From contig JBMHBP010000018.1 of NCBI GenBank assembly GCA_049890295.1, positions 12,573 to 76,572 of the forward strand: a DNA stretch of 64,000 bases. Reading direction: 5' to 3'. The notes under the pieces were generated by a model. That model worked only from the letters and a program-made list of their open reading frames with translations. It was not told the origin of the DNA and did no database searches. Positions within the stretch are counted from its first letter, which is position 1. Each line of letters starts with the position of its first letter. The position numbers and the translations under genes were made by a program. This DNA is from GCA-2862585 sp049890295 (GTDB lineage Bacteria; Bacteroidota; Bacteroidia; Flavobacteriales; UBA7312). Positions 8,741-17,657 of the stretch are shown here, piece after piece.

Positions 8741-9433
8741 ATGCCAGAGGTTGTTTTTCAAGATTTAGGGCTTATTGATTATAAAGAAGCTTGGGACTAT
8801 CAAGAGAAACGATTTGATGAAATTTTGGCAATAAAAAAATCAAACCGTAAGAACAATCAAAACCAACCAACAACTTCTTTTTTATTGTTTTGTGAACATT
8901 CTCACGTCTATACTTTAGGAAAAAGTGGAGATCAAAAGAATTTACTGGTTGATGAAGCTTATTTGAAATCACGAGGGGCTACTTTTTATAAAATTAATCG
9001 TGGTGGTGATATTACTTACCATGGGCCGGGTCAGATAGTCGGTTACCCCATTTTAGACTTAGATAATTTCTTTACAGACATTCACAAGTATTTGCGGTTA
9101 CTTGAAGAAGCTGTTATTCTGACATTAAATGATTACGGTATAGACAGTGGTCGGTCAGATGGAGAAACAGGCGTATGGTTAGGTGTTGGCACATCCAATC
9201 CACGCAAAATATGTGCCTTAGGAGTTCGCTCTAGTCGCTGGGTAACTATGCATGGTTTTGCTTTTAATGTGAATTGCGACTTATCTTATTTTGGAAATAT
9301 TATACCATGTGGCATTGTTGATAAGTCGGTCACTTCCATGCAAAAAGAACTAGGTAAAGAAGTGCCAATACATGAAGTTAAACAGAAACTAAAAACGTAT
9401 CTTGCTAAAGAGTTTGAAATGAATTTTTTATAA
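8741..9433 (+). CDS. lipB: Octanoyltransferase (lipoate biosynthesis)
   Basis: Transfers octanoyl from acyl carrier protein to lipoyl domains of 2-oxoacid dehydrogenases and GcvH. Diagnostic motifs are GGDITYHGPGQIVGYPI (about residues 87-103), the catalytic lysine in RKICALGVRSSRWVTMHG, and the catalytic cysteine in IIPCGIVDKSVTS. The 230-residue length is normal. It sits between the isomerase gene (one base upstream) and the exonuclease gene (nine bases downstream) in one rightward transcript. Confidence 0.96.
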   Translation: MPEVVFQDLGLIDYKEAWDYQEKRFDEILAIKKSNRKNNQNQPTTSFLLFCEHSHVYTLGKSGDQKNLLVDEAYLKSRGATFYKINRGGDITYHGPGQIVGYPILDLDNFFTDIHKYLRLLEEAVILTLNDYGIDSGRSDGETGVWLGVGTSNPRKICALGVRSSRWVTMHGFAFNVNCDLSYFGNIIPCGIVDKSVTSMQKELGKEVPIHEVKQKLKTYLAKEFEMNFL

Positions 9434-9442
9434 TACTGTGCC

Positions 9443-10162
9443 ATGCTAGAAAACATTCCTATTCATAAAATTCTTTTCCTTGATATAGAAACTGTGCCTA
9501 TTTCTCAAAATTTTTATGATTTGTCCAAAGAATACCAAACCCTTTGGTCGGAGAAGACGCGTTGGCAACGCAGTGAACATCAAAGTGCAGAAGAATTCTA
9601 TAGCTTAAAATCAGGAATAATGGCTGAGTTTGCTAAAGTTATTTGTATTTCAGCAGGTTATCTTTACGAGAAAGAGGGACAGCCCTTTTTTAGAATCAAA
9701 TCTTTTTACGGGGACGATGAACAACAACTTCTGTCTGACTTTAAAAACTTGTTGGACAGTAAATTTAATACAACTAGACATTATTTATGTGCTCACAATG
9801 GAAAAGAGTTCGATTACCCTTTTTTATGTCGGAGAATGTTAATCAATGGTATTGGATTACCTAAAATTTTAGATATTTCAGGCAAGAAACCGTGGCAAGT
9901 TCGTCATTTTGACACCATGGAAATGTGGAAGTTTGGAGACTATAAACATTTTACTTCATTAAAACTATTAGCTGCCACCTTTAAAATTCCAACACCAAAA
10001 GATGATATTGACGGCAGTCAAGTTGCAAAAGTATATTGGCAAGATAAAGATCTAGAGCGGATTAAAAACTATTGCCAAAAAGACACCTTAACAGTTGCTC
10101 AACTCTTTCTTAAATACCAAAACAAAGCTATTTTAGAGGATAAGCAAATAGAAGTTGTATAA
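9443..10162 (+). CDS. PolB-like DEDDy 3'-5' exonuclease
   Basis: Exonuclease fold of 239 residues. The ExoI motif is FLDIETVPI (about residues 13-21), ExoII is CAHNGKEFDYPFLCRR (about 116-131), and ExoIII is YCQKDTLTVAQLF (Y-x3-D, about 211-223), giving the Asp-Glu-Asp-Asp-Tyr metal site. There is no polymerase domain, so it is a stand-alone nuclease of the predicted PolB-like 3'-5' exonuclease family, acting on DNA or RNA ends; the substrate is unknown. It is cotranscribed with lipB. Confidence 0.8.
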   Translation: MLENIPIHKILFLDIETVPISQNFYDLSKEYQTLWSEKTRWQRSEHQSAEEFYSLKSGIMAEFAKVICISAGYLYEKEGQPFFRIKSFYGDDEQQLLSDFKNLLDSKFNTTRHYLCAHNGKEFDYPFLCRRMLINGIGLPKILDISGKKPWQVRHFDTMEMWKFGDYKHFTSLKLLAATFKIPTPKDDIDGSQVAKVYWQDKDLERIKNYCQKDTLTVAQLFLKYQNKAILEDKQIEVV

Positions 10163-10205
10163 TTAAACATTAACCATTAAATTGAACCCATCATATTTAT
10201 AAATC

Positions 10206-11975
10206 ATGAGTAAAACCTTATTAGAATTCAAAAACCTAGTTACCGAATTCCATACCGAAGGAAATGTGGTGACAGCAGTTAATAATATTAGTTTTACATT
10301 AAACAAGGGTGAAACTATTGGTATTGTTGGTGAATCAGGTTCCGGAAAATCAGTGACTTCATTATCAGCGATGCGTTTAATCCCAAGCCCTCCCGGTAAA
10401 ATTGCAGGTGGAGAAATCATTTTCCATAAAGATGATCAAAAGATAGATTTACTTCAATTGTCTGAGAAAGAGATGAGAGGCTTTAGAGGCAATGATATCG
10501 CCATGATTTTTCAAGAACCTATGACTTCCTTAAATCCTGTTTTCACTTGCGGTGACCAAGTAATGGAGGCTATTATGCTACATCAAAAAATAAGCAAATC
10601 GCAAGCAAAAGACTTAACTATTAAATTATTTGAGGAAGTTCAATTACCCGACCCACAACGTATTTTTGACACCTATCCACATCAAATTTCAGGCGGTCAA
10701 AAACAACGTGTAATGATAGCCATGGCTATGTCTTGTCAGCCTTCAGTACTAGTAGCTGATGAGCCTACAACAGCGTTAGATGTAACGGTTCAAAAAACTA
10801 TTTTGGAGTTGATGCAAAAGCTTCAAAAAGAACACGACATGGGGATATTATTTATTACTCATGACTTAGGCGTTATTGCCGAACTAGCAGATAAAGTAGT
10901 GGTAATGTACAAAGGCAGTATTGTAGAACAAGGTACAGTTTGGGACATCTTTAACAATCCACAACACCCTTATACTAAGGGCTTATTAGCTTGTCGACCA
11001 CCATTAGATAAACGCTATACGTTTTTACCTACAGTTAGTGACTTTATGAAAACGAATGATAAAGGTGAAAGTGTGGCAAATAATATTTCAGTCGAAGAAT
11101 TTACTAAAGATCTAGTAATAAGTAAAAATCAACGTGATAAAGCCCAAAAAGAATTGTTCAGTCAACAACCTATTCTAGAAATTAAAAATTTAAAAACATA
11201 TTTTCCCATAAGAAATGGTTTTTTTGGTGGCATAACTAATTATGTAAAAGCCGTTGATGATGTCAGTTTTGACGTCTATCCAGGAGAAACATTAGGCTTA
11301 GTAGGAGAGTCGGGTTGTGGAAAAACCACTACTGGTAGAACAATTCTGAGGTTAAATGAGCCTACCGAAGGCCATATGATTTATAAGGGGCGAGATATTG
11401 CTTCCTTTGATGAGAAAGAATTAAGAGCGTTTAGAAAAGAAGTACAAATAATCTTCCAAGATCCTTATTCTTCATTAAACCCTAGAATGACCATTGGTAA
11501 TGCTATAATGGAGCCTATGAAAGTACATGGGATTTTAGCTAACGATGAAGAACGTAAAAAACGGGTTGAAGAATTATTAGATAAAGTTAGTTTAGGAGCC
11601 GAACATTTTAATCGTTACCCACACGAGTTTTCTGGTGGTCAAAGGCAACGAATAGGTATAGCTAGAGCCTTAGCCGTAAATCCAAAATTTATTATTTGTG
11701 ATGAATCCGTATCAGCTTTAGATGTTTCTGTACAAGCACAAGTACTTAACTTGTTAAATGACCTAAAACAGGAATTTGGCTTAACTTATATTTTCATATC
11801 TCATGATCTTTCAGTTGTTAAATACATGAGCGACCGTATGGTCGTTATGCAAAACGGAAAAATTGAAGAAATGGGTGATGCTGATCAAATATACTCTGAA
11901 GCTAAAACGCCATATACTCAACGTTTAATAGCGGCTATTCCAGAAGGGAGAAAGGAAAATATTAAAAAAGTATAA
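10206..11975 (+). CDS. Peptide ABC transporter, fused double ATP-binding subunit
   Basis: Two complete ABC ATPases in 589 residues, as in DppD-DppF or YejF fusions. The first has Walker A GESGSGKS, signature SGGQKQR and Walker B VLVADEPTTALD; the second has GESGCGKT, SGGQRQR and FIICDESVSALD. Each is followed by the oligopeptide-type C-terminal segment (HPYTKGLLACRPP, TPYTQRLIAAIPEG). It energises uptake of peptides, or possibly nickel or other solutes, across the inner membrane. Permease and binding-protein genes are not in the window. The two small-RNA repeats follow it. Confidence 0.93.
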   Translation: MSKTLLEFKNLVTEFHTEGNVVTAVNNISFTLNKGETIGIVGESGSGKSVTSLSAMRLIPSPPGKIAGGEIIFHKDDQKIDLLQLSEKEMRGFRGNDIAMIFQEPMTSLNPVFTCGDQVMEAIMLHQKISKSQAKDLTIKLFEEVQLPDPQRIFDTYPHQISGGQKQRVMIAMAMSCQPSVLVADEPTTALDVTVQKTILELMQKLQKEHDMGILFITHDLGVIAELADKVVVMYKGSIVEQGTVWDIFNNPQHPYTKGLLACRPPLDKRYTFLPTVSDFMKTNDKGESVANNISVEEFTKDLVISKNQRDKAQKELFSQQPILEIKNLKTYFPIRNGFFGGITNYVKAVDDVSFDVYPGETLGLVGESGCGKTTTGRTILRLNEPTEGHMIYKGRDIASFDEKELRAFRKEVQIIFQDPYSSLNPRMTIGNAIMEPMKVHGILANDEERKKRVEELLDKVSLGAEHFNRYPHEFSGGQRQRIGIARALAVNPKFIICDESVSALDVSVQAQVLNLLNDLKQEFGLTYIFISHDLSVVKYMSDRMVVMQNGKIEEMGDADQIYSEAKTPYTQRLIAAIPEGRKENIKKV

Positions 11976-12096
11976 CTTTCAGCCTAATTTTTCTACCCTA
12001 AATCTAATTCATCGGTTCAAAATCGCTGTTTATCTAATAATTTTATTATCCATCAAGTTTTACTTTTTTAACGCTTTGGCTTGTTGTACTTTTACA

Positions 12097-12186
12097 ACAC
12101 TTAAAGCCAGAGAATCTTACACTTCATAAATGAACTTGTTAAGGTTAAGTGTGTCGCCGGTGTTAATACACTGGCGACTTTTTTTT
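12097..12186 (+). ncRNA. Putative small structured RNA, copy 1
   Basis: Candidate promoter: TTTTTT at 12064-12069 and -7 box TACTTTTA at 12087-12094. The 5' end would begin at ACACTTAA (12097-12104), which pairs with TTAAGTGT (12145-12152), closing a 40-base loop. It is followed at once by a terminator hairpin, GTCGCCGGTG (12153-12162), loop TTAATA, CACTGGCGAC (12169-12178), and a run of eight T. No ribosome-binding site or convincing open frame is present. The expected transcript is about 90 bases. A Rfam Flavo-1 relation is possible, but I cannot confirm it. Confidence 0.65.
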
Positions 12187-12297
12187 ATGTTAAATTCTAT
12201 TTTTATTGTTCATCGGCATAAATCAATATTTCTTCTAAAAATTTTATTGCTCGTCGAAAAATACTTTTTTGTAGCCCAATCACGTTATATCTTTACA

Positions 12298-12387
12298 TCA
12301 CTTAAAGTAAGAGAATCTTACGCTTCATAAATGAACTTGTTAAGGTTAAGTGGGTCGCCAGTGTTAATACGCTGGCGACTTTTTTAT
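12298..12387 (+). ncRNA. Putative small structured RNA, copy 2
   Basis: Same architecture as copy 1: -33-like TTTTTTG at 12265-12271, -7 TATCTTTA at 12288-12295, CACTTAA (12299-12305) pairing with TTAAGTG (12346-12352), and terminator stem GTCGCCAGTG (12354-12363) with CGCTGGCGAC (12370-12379) followed by T6. Two stem positions differ from copy 1, but each still pairs (G-U to A-U, U-A to U-G), which points to selection on RNA structure. The T-run reaches the stop of convergent scoB. Confidence 0.65.
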
Positions 12388-13040
12388 ATTTTCATTTCAG
12401 GAATATCACCTTCTATAATAAGGTTACCTTCAGTAGCAGACTTAATTGTATCAGTACTTACCCCTGGCGCTCGCTCTAAAAGCTTAAATCCACCCTCTGT
12501 TATTTCTATTACAGCTAAATTTGTAACTACTTTTTTTACACAGTTAACACCTGTTAATGGTAAACTACATGATTTCAATAATTTACTTTGACCAGCTTTA
12601 TTGGTGTGCATCATAGCTACAATAATATTATCAGCCGATGCTACTAAGTCCATAGCCCCCCCCATACCTTTCACCATCTTGCCTGGAATTTTCCAATTGG
12701 CGATATCTCCCTTTTCAGACACCTCCATGGCACCTAAAACGGTTAGTTGAACATGTTTGCCTCTAATCATAGCAAAACTAGTAGAGGAGTCAAAAAACAC
12801 CGCCCCATCTAAAGTTGTTATAGTTTGTTTTCCAGCATTTATTAGATCAGCATCCTCTTTTCCCTCATAAGGAAAAGGACCCATACCTAAAACGCCGTTT
12901 TCAGATTGAAACTCTACATTTATACCTTCAGGGATGTGGTTTGCTACAAGGGTTGGAATTCCAATCCCTAAGTTTATATAATAGCCATCCTTCAGTTCTT
13001 TGGCAATACGCTTTGCTATTCCTATTTTATCTAATGACAT
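12384..13040 (-). CDS. scoB: 3-oxoacid CoA-transferase subunit B
   Basis: Beta subunit of succinyl-CoA:3-ketoacid CoA transferase, moving CoA between succinate and acetoacetate. The catalytic glutamate lies in EFQSENGVLGMGP (about residues 43-55), and GGAMDLVASADNIIVAM is also typical. The length of 218 residues is normal. It begins one base after the scoA stop, and together they form the heterodimer used in ketone-body or branched-chain amino acid catabolism. The gene converges on the small-RNA repeat. Confidence 0.93.
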   Translation of the reverse strand: MSLDKIGIAKRIAKELKDGYYINLGIGIPTLVANHIPEGINVEFQSENGVLGMGPFPYEGKEDADLINAGKQTITTLDGAVFFDSSTSFAMIRGKHVQLTVLGAMEVSEKGDIANWKIPGKMVKGMGGAMDLVASADNIIVAMMHTNKAGQSKLLKSCSLPLTGVNCVKKVVTNLAVIEITEGGFKLLERAPGVSTDTIKSATEGNLIIEGDIPEMKI

Positions 13041-13041
13041 A

Positions 13042-13740
13042 TTATTTTTTCCTGACAGTTAATTGTTCTATTCGCTTTTCGTAGTTTTTACCTTCAAAAA
13101 TTCGTTGTATGAAGATACCTGGCGTATGAATTTGAGCTGGATCCAATTCACCTGCTGGCACCAACTCCTCAACTTCAGCAACAGTTATTTTTCCAGCCAT
13201 TGCCATCATTGGGTTAAAATTACGGGCGGTACCTTTGTATATTAAGTTCCCGGCTGTATCACCTCTCCATGCTTTAACAAATGCAAAATCGGCCACTAAA
13301 GCACGTTCTAATATGTGTGGTTGTCCATTAAACTCTCTAACTTCTTTACCTTCTGCTATTTCAGTCCCATATCCAGCAGGTGTAAAAAAGGCGGGAATTC
13401 CAGCACCACCAGCTCTACACCTTTCTGCTAATGAGCCCTGTGGGATTAAATCTACTTCTAATTCACCACTTAACATTTGTCGTTCGAATTCAGCATTTTC
13501 ACCAACGTAAGAAGATATCATTTTTTTGATTTGCCTTTTTTGCAGCAATAGCCCTAAGCCAAAATCGTCAACACCAGCATTATTTGAAATACAGGTAAGA
13601 CCTTTAATATTAGATTTTACAAGGGCAGCGATACTATTTTCTGGAATACCACATAAACCAAAGCCACCTAACATAAAAGTCATGTTATCTTCAACTCCAC
13701 TTATTGCTTCCTCAATTGAATGTACTTTTTTGTTTATCAT
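13042..13740 (-). CDS. scoA: 3-oxoacid CoA-transferase subunit A
   Basis: Alpha subunit of the same CoA transferase. The glycine-rich CoA-binding segment MLGGFGLCGIPENSI is at about residues 22-36, and GTARNFNPMMAMAGKITVAEVEE near the C-terminal third is family-typical. 232 residues. It lies six bases downstream of the PBP1A gene and one base upstream of scoB, so it belongs to the long leftward run starting at holB. Confidence 0.93.
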   Translation of the reverse strand: MINKKVHSIEEAISGVEDNMTFMLGGFGLCGIPENSIAALVKSNIKGLTCISNNAGVDDFGLGLLLQKRQIKKMISSYVGENAEFERQMLSGELEVDLIPQGSLAERCRAGGAGIPAFFTPAGYGTEIAEGKEVREFNGQPHILERALVADFAFVKAWRGDTAGNLIYKGTARNFNPMMAMAGKITVAEVEELVPAGELDPAQIHTPGIFIQRIFEGKNYEKRIEQLTVRKK

Positions 13741-13746
13741 AATGTT

Positions 13747-16008
13747 TTAAAATTCTTCTTCGTAGTCAATTGTACCATTATCTTGTGACCCACAATCGGA
13801 CACTAAATCTATTGACAAAGGCACGTCAAAATTTTCAGGAAAAATCCCTAATTCCGTTGAGTCAGCATAAACACTTGACATGTATTCAGCCCAAACAGGA
13901 AGCGCCATGTTTGCTCCTTGACCATAAAATGTAGTTCTAAAATGCACACTTCTATCCTCATTTCCTGACCAGACGCCAGTCACTAAATTGGGCGTAATAC
14001 CCATAAACCAGCCATCTGAATTGTTTTGTGTTGTTCCTGTTTTACCACCTATCTCATTCTCAAACTTATACTTTCTTCTCAATCGAACACCTGTACCCAT
14101 TGTTACATCTTCTTCTGGATTATATACTCCATCAACCACACCTTGTAACATTCTAACCATTAAATCGGCAGTTTTTTCACTCATAGCCTCGTTGGTTTTT
14201 GGACTAAATTCTTGTAATAAAATACCATTTTTATCTTCTATCCTTTGAACAATTATTGGTTCAGTCCAAATTCCTTTATTTACAAAAGTACTGTATGCCC
14301 CAACCATTTCATACACAGAAAGATCAAATGTCCCCAAACAGATGGAGGGAACGGGGTCTAACCGACTACTTATTCCCATTTTTTTAGCTAAATCTAAAAC
14401 AGAGTGTGGACCAAACTGTTTCATAATATAAGCAGTTATAGTATTTATTGAATTAGCAAGTCCAAACTTTAGTGTCATGATTGTTCCTTGGTACTTATCA
14501 TCGGAGTTCTTGGGTACCCAGTCTTTTTCTGGAAGGCCCCAAATATTTTTTTCAAATACAACGGGTACATTTGGTACTTCATAACACGGAGAATAGCCTT
14601 CTTGTAAGGCTAAAGCATATAAGAATGGTTTAAAAGTTGAACCGACTTGTCGTTTGCCAATTTTAACATGATCGTACTTAAAATGTTTATAGTTTATTCC
14701 ACCAACATAAGCTTTAACATGACCCGTATTTGGGTCCATACTCATGAGGCCAGAGTGAATAAAGTATTTATAGTATTTAATTGAATCCATGGGGCTCATT
14801 AACGTATCAATTTCACCTTGCCATGAAAATACTCTCATTGGGACTTTTTTACGAAACACTTCTTTTATTTCTTTAATAGAAGAGCCAGATGATTTTAGCT
14901 TTCTATAACGTTCTGAGCGTTTCATTCCTTGGTTTAAGATCTCACGAATTTGTTCATTAGTAAAATCCTTAGGAAATGGAGCATTAGTATAACCTTTCCA
15001 ATGTTTAAAAAAGTCTTCTTGTAAGACTGATAGGTGTGAGTAAACAGCGGTTTCTGCATGAAGCTGCATTTTAGAGTTTATGGTAGTATAGATTTTAAGC
15101 CCATCAGTATACAGATTATAATTACCTCCATCTGCTTTAAAATTTTGATCACACCACTGTTTTAGTTCTCCTCTAAGATATTCTCTTAAGTAGGGCGCTA
15201 ACCCTTCATTATGACTTGCTTTTTTAAAGTCTAATAGTATAGGTAAAGACTGCAGCGAATCGCATTCTGTATCAGAAATAAAATTATACTTTTTCATTTG
15301 AGCAAGCACAACATTTCTTCTTGTCTTGGTCTTTTCAACTCTTCGATTTGGATTGTATAATGATGGGTTTTTGAGCATACCCACAAGCATAGCTGATTCT
15401 TGTAAGTTTAGTTTTGATGGAGTAGTATTGAAGTAAACTTGAGCTGCCGATTTTATACCGACAGCGTTGTTGATAAAATCAAATTTATTTAGATACATTG
15501 TTAAGATTTCATCTTTAGTATATTGTCTTTCCAGTCTAACGGCAATTATCCATTCTTTTAATTTTTGCATAACACGTTCAACCCCTGAAGCCGGTTTTTT
15601 GGTAAACAACATTTTTGCCAATTGTTGAGTAATGGTACTTGCCCCACCTGAATTATCGCCCAATAATTGTCCTTTTACAGCCCTAAGTAATGCTCTAACA
15701 TCAATTCCTGAATGATTGTAAAACCTAACATCTTCTGTTGCTACTAATGCGTCTACTAAAATTGGTGAAATTTCTTCATAAGTTACGTTTGAACGGTTTT
15801 CAAAAAAGTATTTTCCTAAGACCACTCCATCGGAAGAAATAATTTCAGTAGCTAAGTTATTTTTTGGGCTTTCTAACTCCTCAAAAGTAGGTAGTTCTCC
15901 AAAAAAACCAATTGATGTTAGGTATAGAATAGTAAACAATAAAATGAAAGGGCTCAGTACAACTAACCAAATAGAAAAGACCTTTTGTTTTGTGTCAGTA
16001 ATTTGCAT
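13747..16008 (-). CDS. Penicillin-binding protein 1A (bifunctional transglycosylase/transpeptidase)
   Basis: Polymerises and cross-links peptidoglycan in the periplasm. One N-terminal membrane segment (about residues 12-34) is followed by a GT51 domain (ATEDVRFYNHSGID, GGASTITQQLAKMLF) and a transpeptidase domain with S-x-x-K in GSTFKPFLYAL, S-x-N in ANSINTITAY and KTG in GGKTGTTQNNSDGWFMG. 753 residues, a normal class A PBP. It starts one base after gldH ends. Association with gldH and ricT is typical of Flavobacteriales. Confidence 0.95.
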   Translation of the reverse strand: MQITDTKQKVFSIWLVVLSPFILLFTILYLTSIGFFGELPTFEELESPKNNLATEIISSDGVVLGKYFFENRSNVTYEEISPILVDALVATEDVRFYNHSGIDVRALLRAVKGQLLGDNSGGASTITQQLAKMLFTKKPASGVERVMQKLKEWIIAVRLERQYTKDEILTMYLNKFDFINNAVGIKSAAQVYFNTTPSKLNLQESAMLVGMLKNPSLYNPNRRVEKTKTRRNVVLAQMKKYNFISDTECDSLQSLPILLDFKKASHNEGLAPYLREYLRGELKQWCDQNFKADGGNYNLYTDGLKIYTTINSKMQLHAETAVYSHLSVLQEDFFKHWKGYTNAPFPKDFTNEQIREILNQGMKRSERYRKLKSSGSSIKEIKEVFRKKVPMRVFSWQGEIDTLMSPMDSIKYYKYFIHSGLMSMDPNTGHVKAYVGGINYKHFKYDHVKIGKRQVGSTFKPFLYALALQEGYSPCYEVPNVPVVFEKNIWGLPEKDWVPKNSDDKYQGTIMTLKFGLANSINTITAYIMKQFGPHSVLDLAKKMGISSRLDPVPSICLGTFDLSVYEMVGAYSTFVNKGIWTEPIIVQRIEDKNGILLQEFSPKTNEAMSEKTADLMVRMLQGVVDGVYNPEEDVTMGTGVRLRRKYKFENEIGGKTGTTQNNSDGWFMGITPNLVTGVWSGNEDRSVHFRTTFYGQGANMALPVWAEYMSSVYADSTELGIFPENFDVPLSIDLVSDCGSQDNGTIDYEEEF

Positions 16009-16485
16009 TTATTCACTTTTTTGGATTCTAAAACCTACACTCATTATGCCGAATAACTTTTCAATTTTTGCCAAGTCACCGTAACGCATTGCTTGTTCAA
16101 TCTCCACACGATAGGTGCCTATTTGATCAAAGGTTTCGGTTTTAAAATCACTTTTTAAATCCCAAATATCTCCAAGGCCACTACCTTTCCATCGACCATC
16201 TTTTTCAGCTAAAATACATTCGAGAGTATCTGTTAGTATGTTTCCGTCTGGCTGATGTGTGTGTATAAACAACCACAAGTTTGAATAGGCGTAATCACTG
16301 GAATGACGAATATTTATTTTTAAAACTTGTTCAGAAATCGTGTCCTGATTATTAAATTCAAATGATGGAACCGTATCGATACTCCACAAATTATTTTTAA
16401 TGGTAATATTTTTTTCGTAAATCCTATTAGAGTCACACGAACTAAGTATACATGTTATGCTCAATATGAAAACTACGTACCTCAT
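16009..16485 (-). CDS. gldH: Gliding motility lipoprotein GldH
   Basis: The 158-residue protein has a lipoprotein signal ending ILSSC (about residue 16) and the GldH-type body (IYEKNITIKNNLWSID, NLWLFIHTHQPDG, GLGDIWDLKSDF). In Flavobacterium, Gld lipoproteins are needed for gliding and for the T9SS. The start overlaps the ricT stop (ATGA at 16482-16485), indicating translational coupling, and the PBP1A gene follows without a gap. Presence of gldH alone does not prove that the cell glides. Confidence 0.88.
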   Translation of the reverse strand: MRYVVFILSITCILSSCDSNRIYEKNITIKNNLWSIDTVPSFEFNNQDTISEQVLKINIRHSSDYAYSNLWLFIHTHQPDGNILTDTLECILAEKDGRWKGSGLGDIWDLKSDFKTETFDQIGTYRVEIEQAMRYGDLAKIEKLFGIMSVGFRIQKSE

Positions 16486-17642
16486 TGTTTTTTAGAATTT
16501 CTTTTATTAAATCTTCTTTTATTTGGTCGCTTTTTTTTCTTTTTTCTAGTATCAAATCGATTAATACTATCTTGGCCTACTACATTTTCATAATCGGTAT
16601 CTCTGACCTCTTCGGTAATAGTAAACTGCTCTAGTTTATGAACTAAATTTCCTGATTTATTTTCCTGAATAATCTTTTTAACATCAGCCAATTCTAGTTC
16701 TACGATTGAGCCTGCATCTCTATCATCATAGGCGTACCACATTTTTCGTTGGAAAATATCCATTTTGACAAATGAGCAACTACCAGCTTTAGTTTTTAAT
16801 TTTGTTTGAACGCTTGGAAACTCTTTTATGGCATCTACATAACTATCCAACTCAAAGTTCAAGCAACATTTTAGTTTACCACATTGTCCTGCTAGTTTTT
16901 GAGGGTTGATGGATAATTGTTGATATCTAGCAGCAGATGTGCTAACAGTTCTAAAGTCGGTTAGCCAAGAAGAGCAACACAACTCTCTGCCACAAGCACC
17001 AATTCCGCCCAATCTAGCAGACTCTTGTCTGGCCCCTATTTGCCTCATTTCAACTCGAATTTGAAACTGAGAGGATAGGTGTTTGATGAGTTCACGAAAA
17101 TCAACTCTATTATTAGCTGTGTAGTAAAAAGTAGCTTTTGATTTATCGCCTTGGTATTCGACATCGCTAATTTTCATTTCTAAGCCTAGCTGAATCGCTA
17201 TCTTTCTGGCACCGTGCATAGTTTTACTTTCTAATGAAGTAGCCTCTTTCCATTTTTCAATATCGTTTTCTTTGGCTTTTCTGTATATAACTTTTAAGTC
17301 TTCTAGTTTAGTGGAATTCAACTTTTTCTTCATCTGGAGTTTTGTCATTTCTCCAACTATTGAAACCACTCCAATATCATGACCCGACATCGACTCTACC
17401 GCTACAACATCACCTACAACCAAGGGCAGCTCGTTTTTGTTGAAAAAAAAGTCTTTTCTACTACCCTTAAATCTTACCTCTACACCTTTAAAGGTATCTT
17501 TAAATGAAGAATGTTGGATATTTGACAACCAGTCAAAAACGGATAATTGATTACATCCACCCGTACCACAATTTCCATTGTTTTTACACCCTCTTGGTAG
17601 TTCACTACCACACTTTTTTGTAGAACAGCCTTGGCAACCCAT
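16482..17642 (-). CDS. ricT: PSP1-domain protein, RicT/YaaT-like
   Basis: 386 residues. The N-terminus is cysteine-rich (MGCQGCSTKKCGSELPRGCK and more), the central PSP1 domain contains GGIGACGRELCCSSWL and QCGKLKCCLNFE, and the tail is lysine/arginine-rich. In Bacillus, RicT is part of an iron-sulfur RicAFT complex affecting RNA processing; in Bacteroidota its role is poorly known. It is placed directly after holB (15-base gap), a common pairing in many bacteria, and overlaps gldH. Confidence 0.85.
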   Translation of the reverse strand: MGCQGCSTKKCGSELPRGCKNNGNCGTGGCNQLSVFDWLSNIQHSSFKDTFKGVEVRFKGSRKDFFFNKNELPLVVGDVVAVESMSGHDIGVVSIVGEMTKLQMKKKLNSTKLEDLKVIYRKAKENDIEKWKEATSLESKTMHGARKIAIQLGLEMKISDVEYQGDKSKATFYYTANNRVDFRELIKHLSSQFQIRVEMRQIGARQESARLGGIGACGRELCCSSWLTDFRTVSTSAARYQQLSINPQKLAGQCGKLKCCLNFELDSYVDAIKEFPSVQTKLKTKAGSCSFVKMDIFQRKMWYAYDDRDAGSIVELELADVKKIIQENKSGNLVHKLEQFTITEEVRDTDYENVVGQDSINRFDTRKKKKKRPNKRRFNKRNSKKQ

Positions 17643-17657
17643 TGATACTATATTTTT

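Larger units (their letters stand above)
12061..12388 (+). repeat. Tandem direct repeat, period 201 bp, carrying two small-RNA units
   Basis: Two units of about 127 bases (12061-12187 and 12262-12388) align at an exact offset of 201. Identity is very high from the CACTTAA word through the terminator (about six differences in 85 bases) and lower in the promoter spacer, although TACTTTTTT at the -33 position and TAnnTTTA at the -7 position stay in register. The 75 bases between units are unrelated. This fills the 408-base gap between the ABC ATPase gene and scoB; bases 11976-12060 hold nothing I recognise. Confidence 0.85.

Noticed and set aside
12130..12591. Two frames beginning MNLLRLS at 12130 and 12331
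   Set aside because: They start in the small RNA repeat and run through the terminator or antisense to scoB; identical starts reflect the duplicated RNA unit, not a gene pair.
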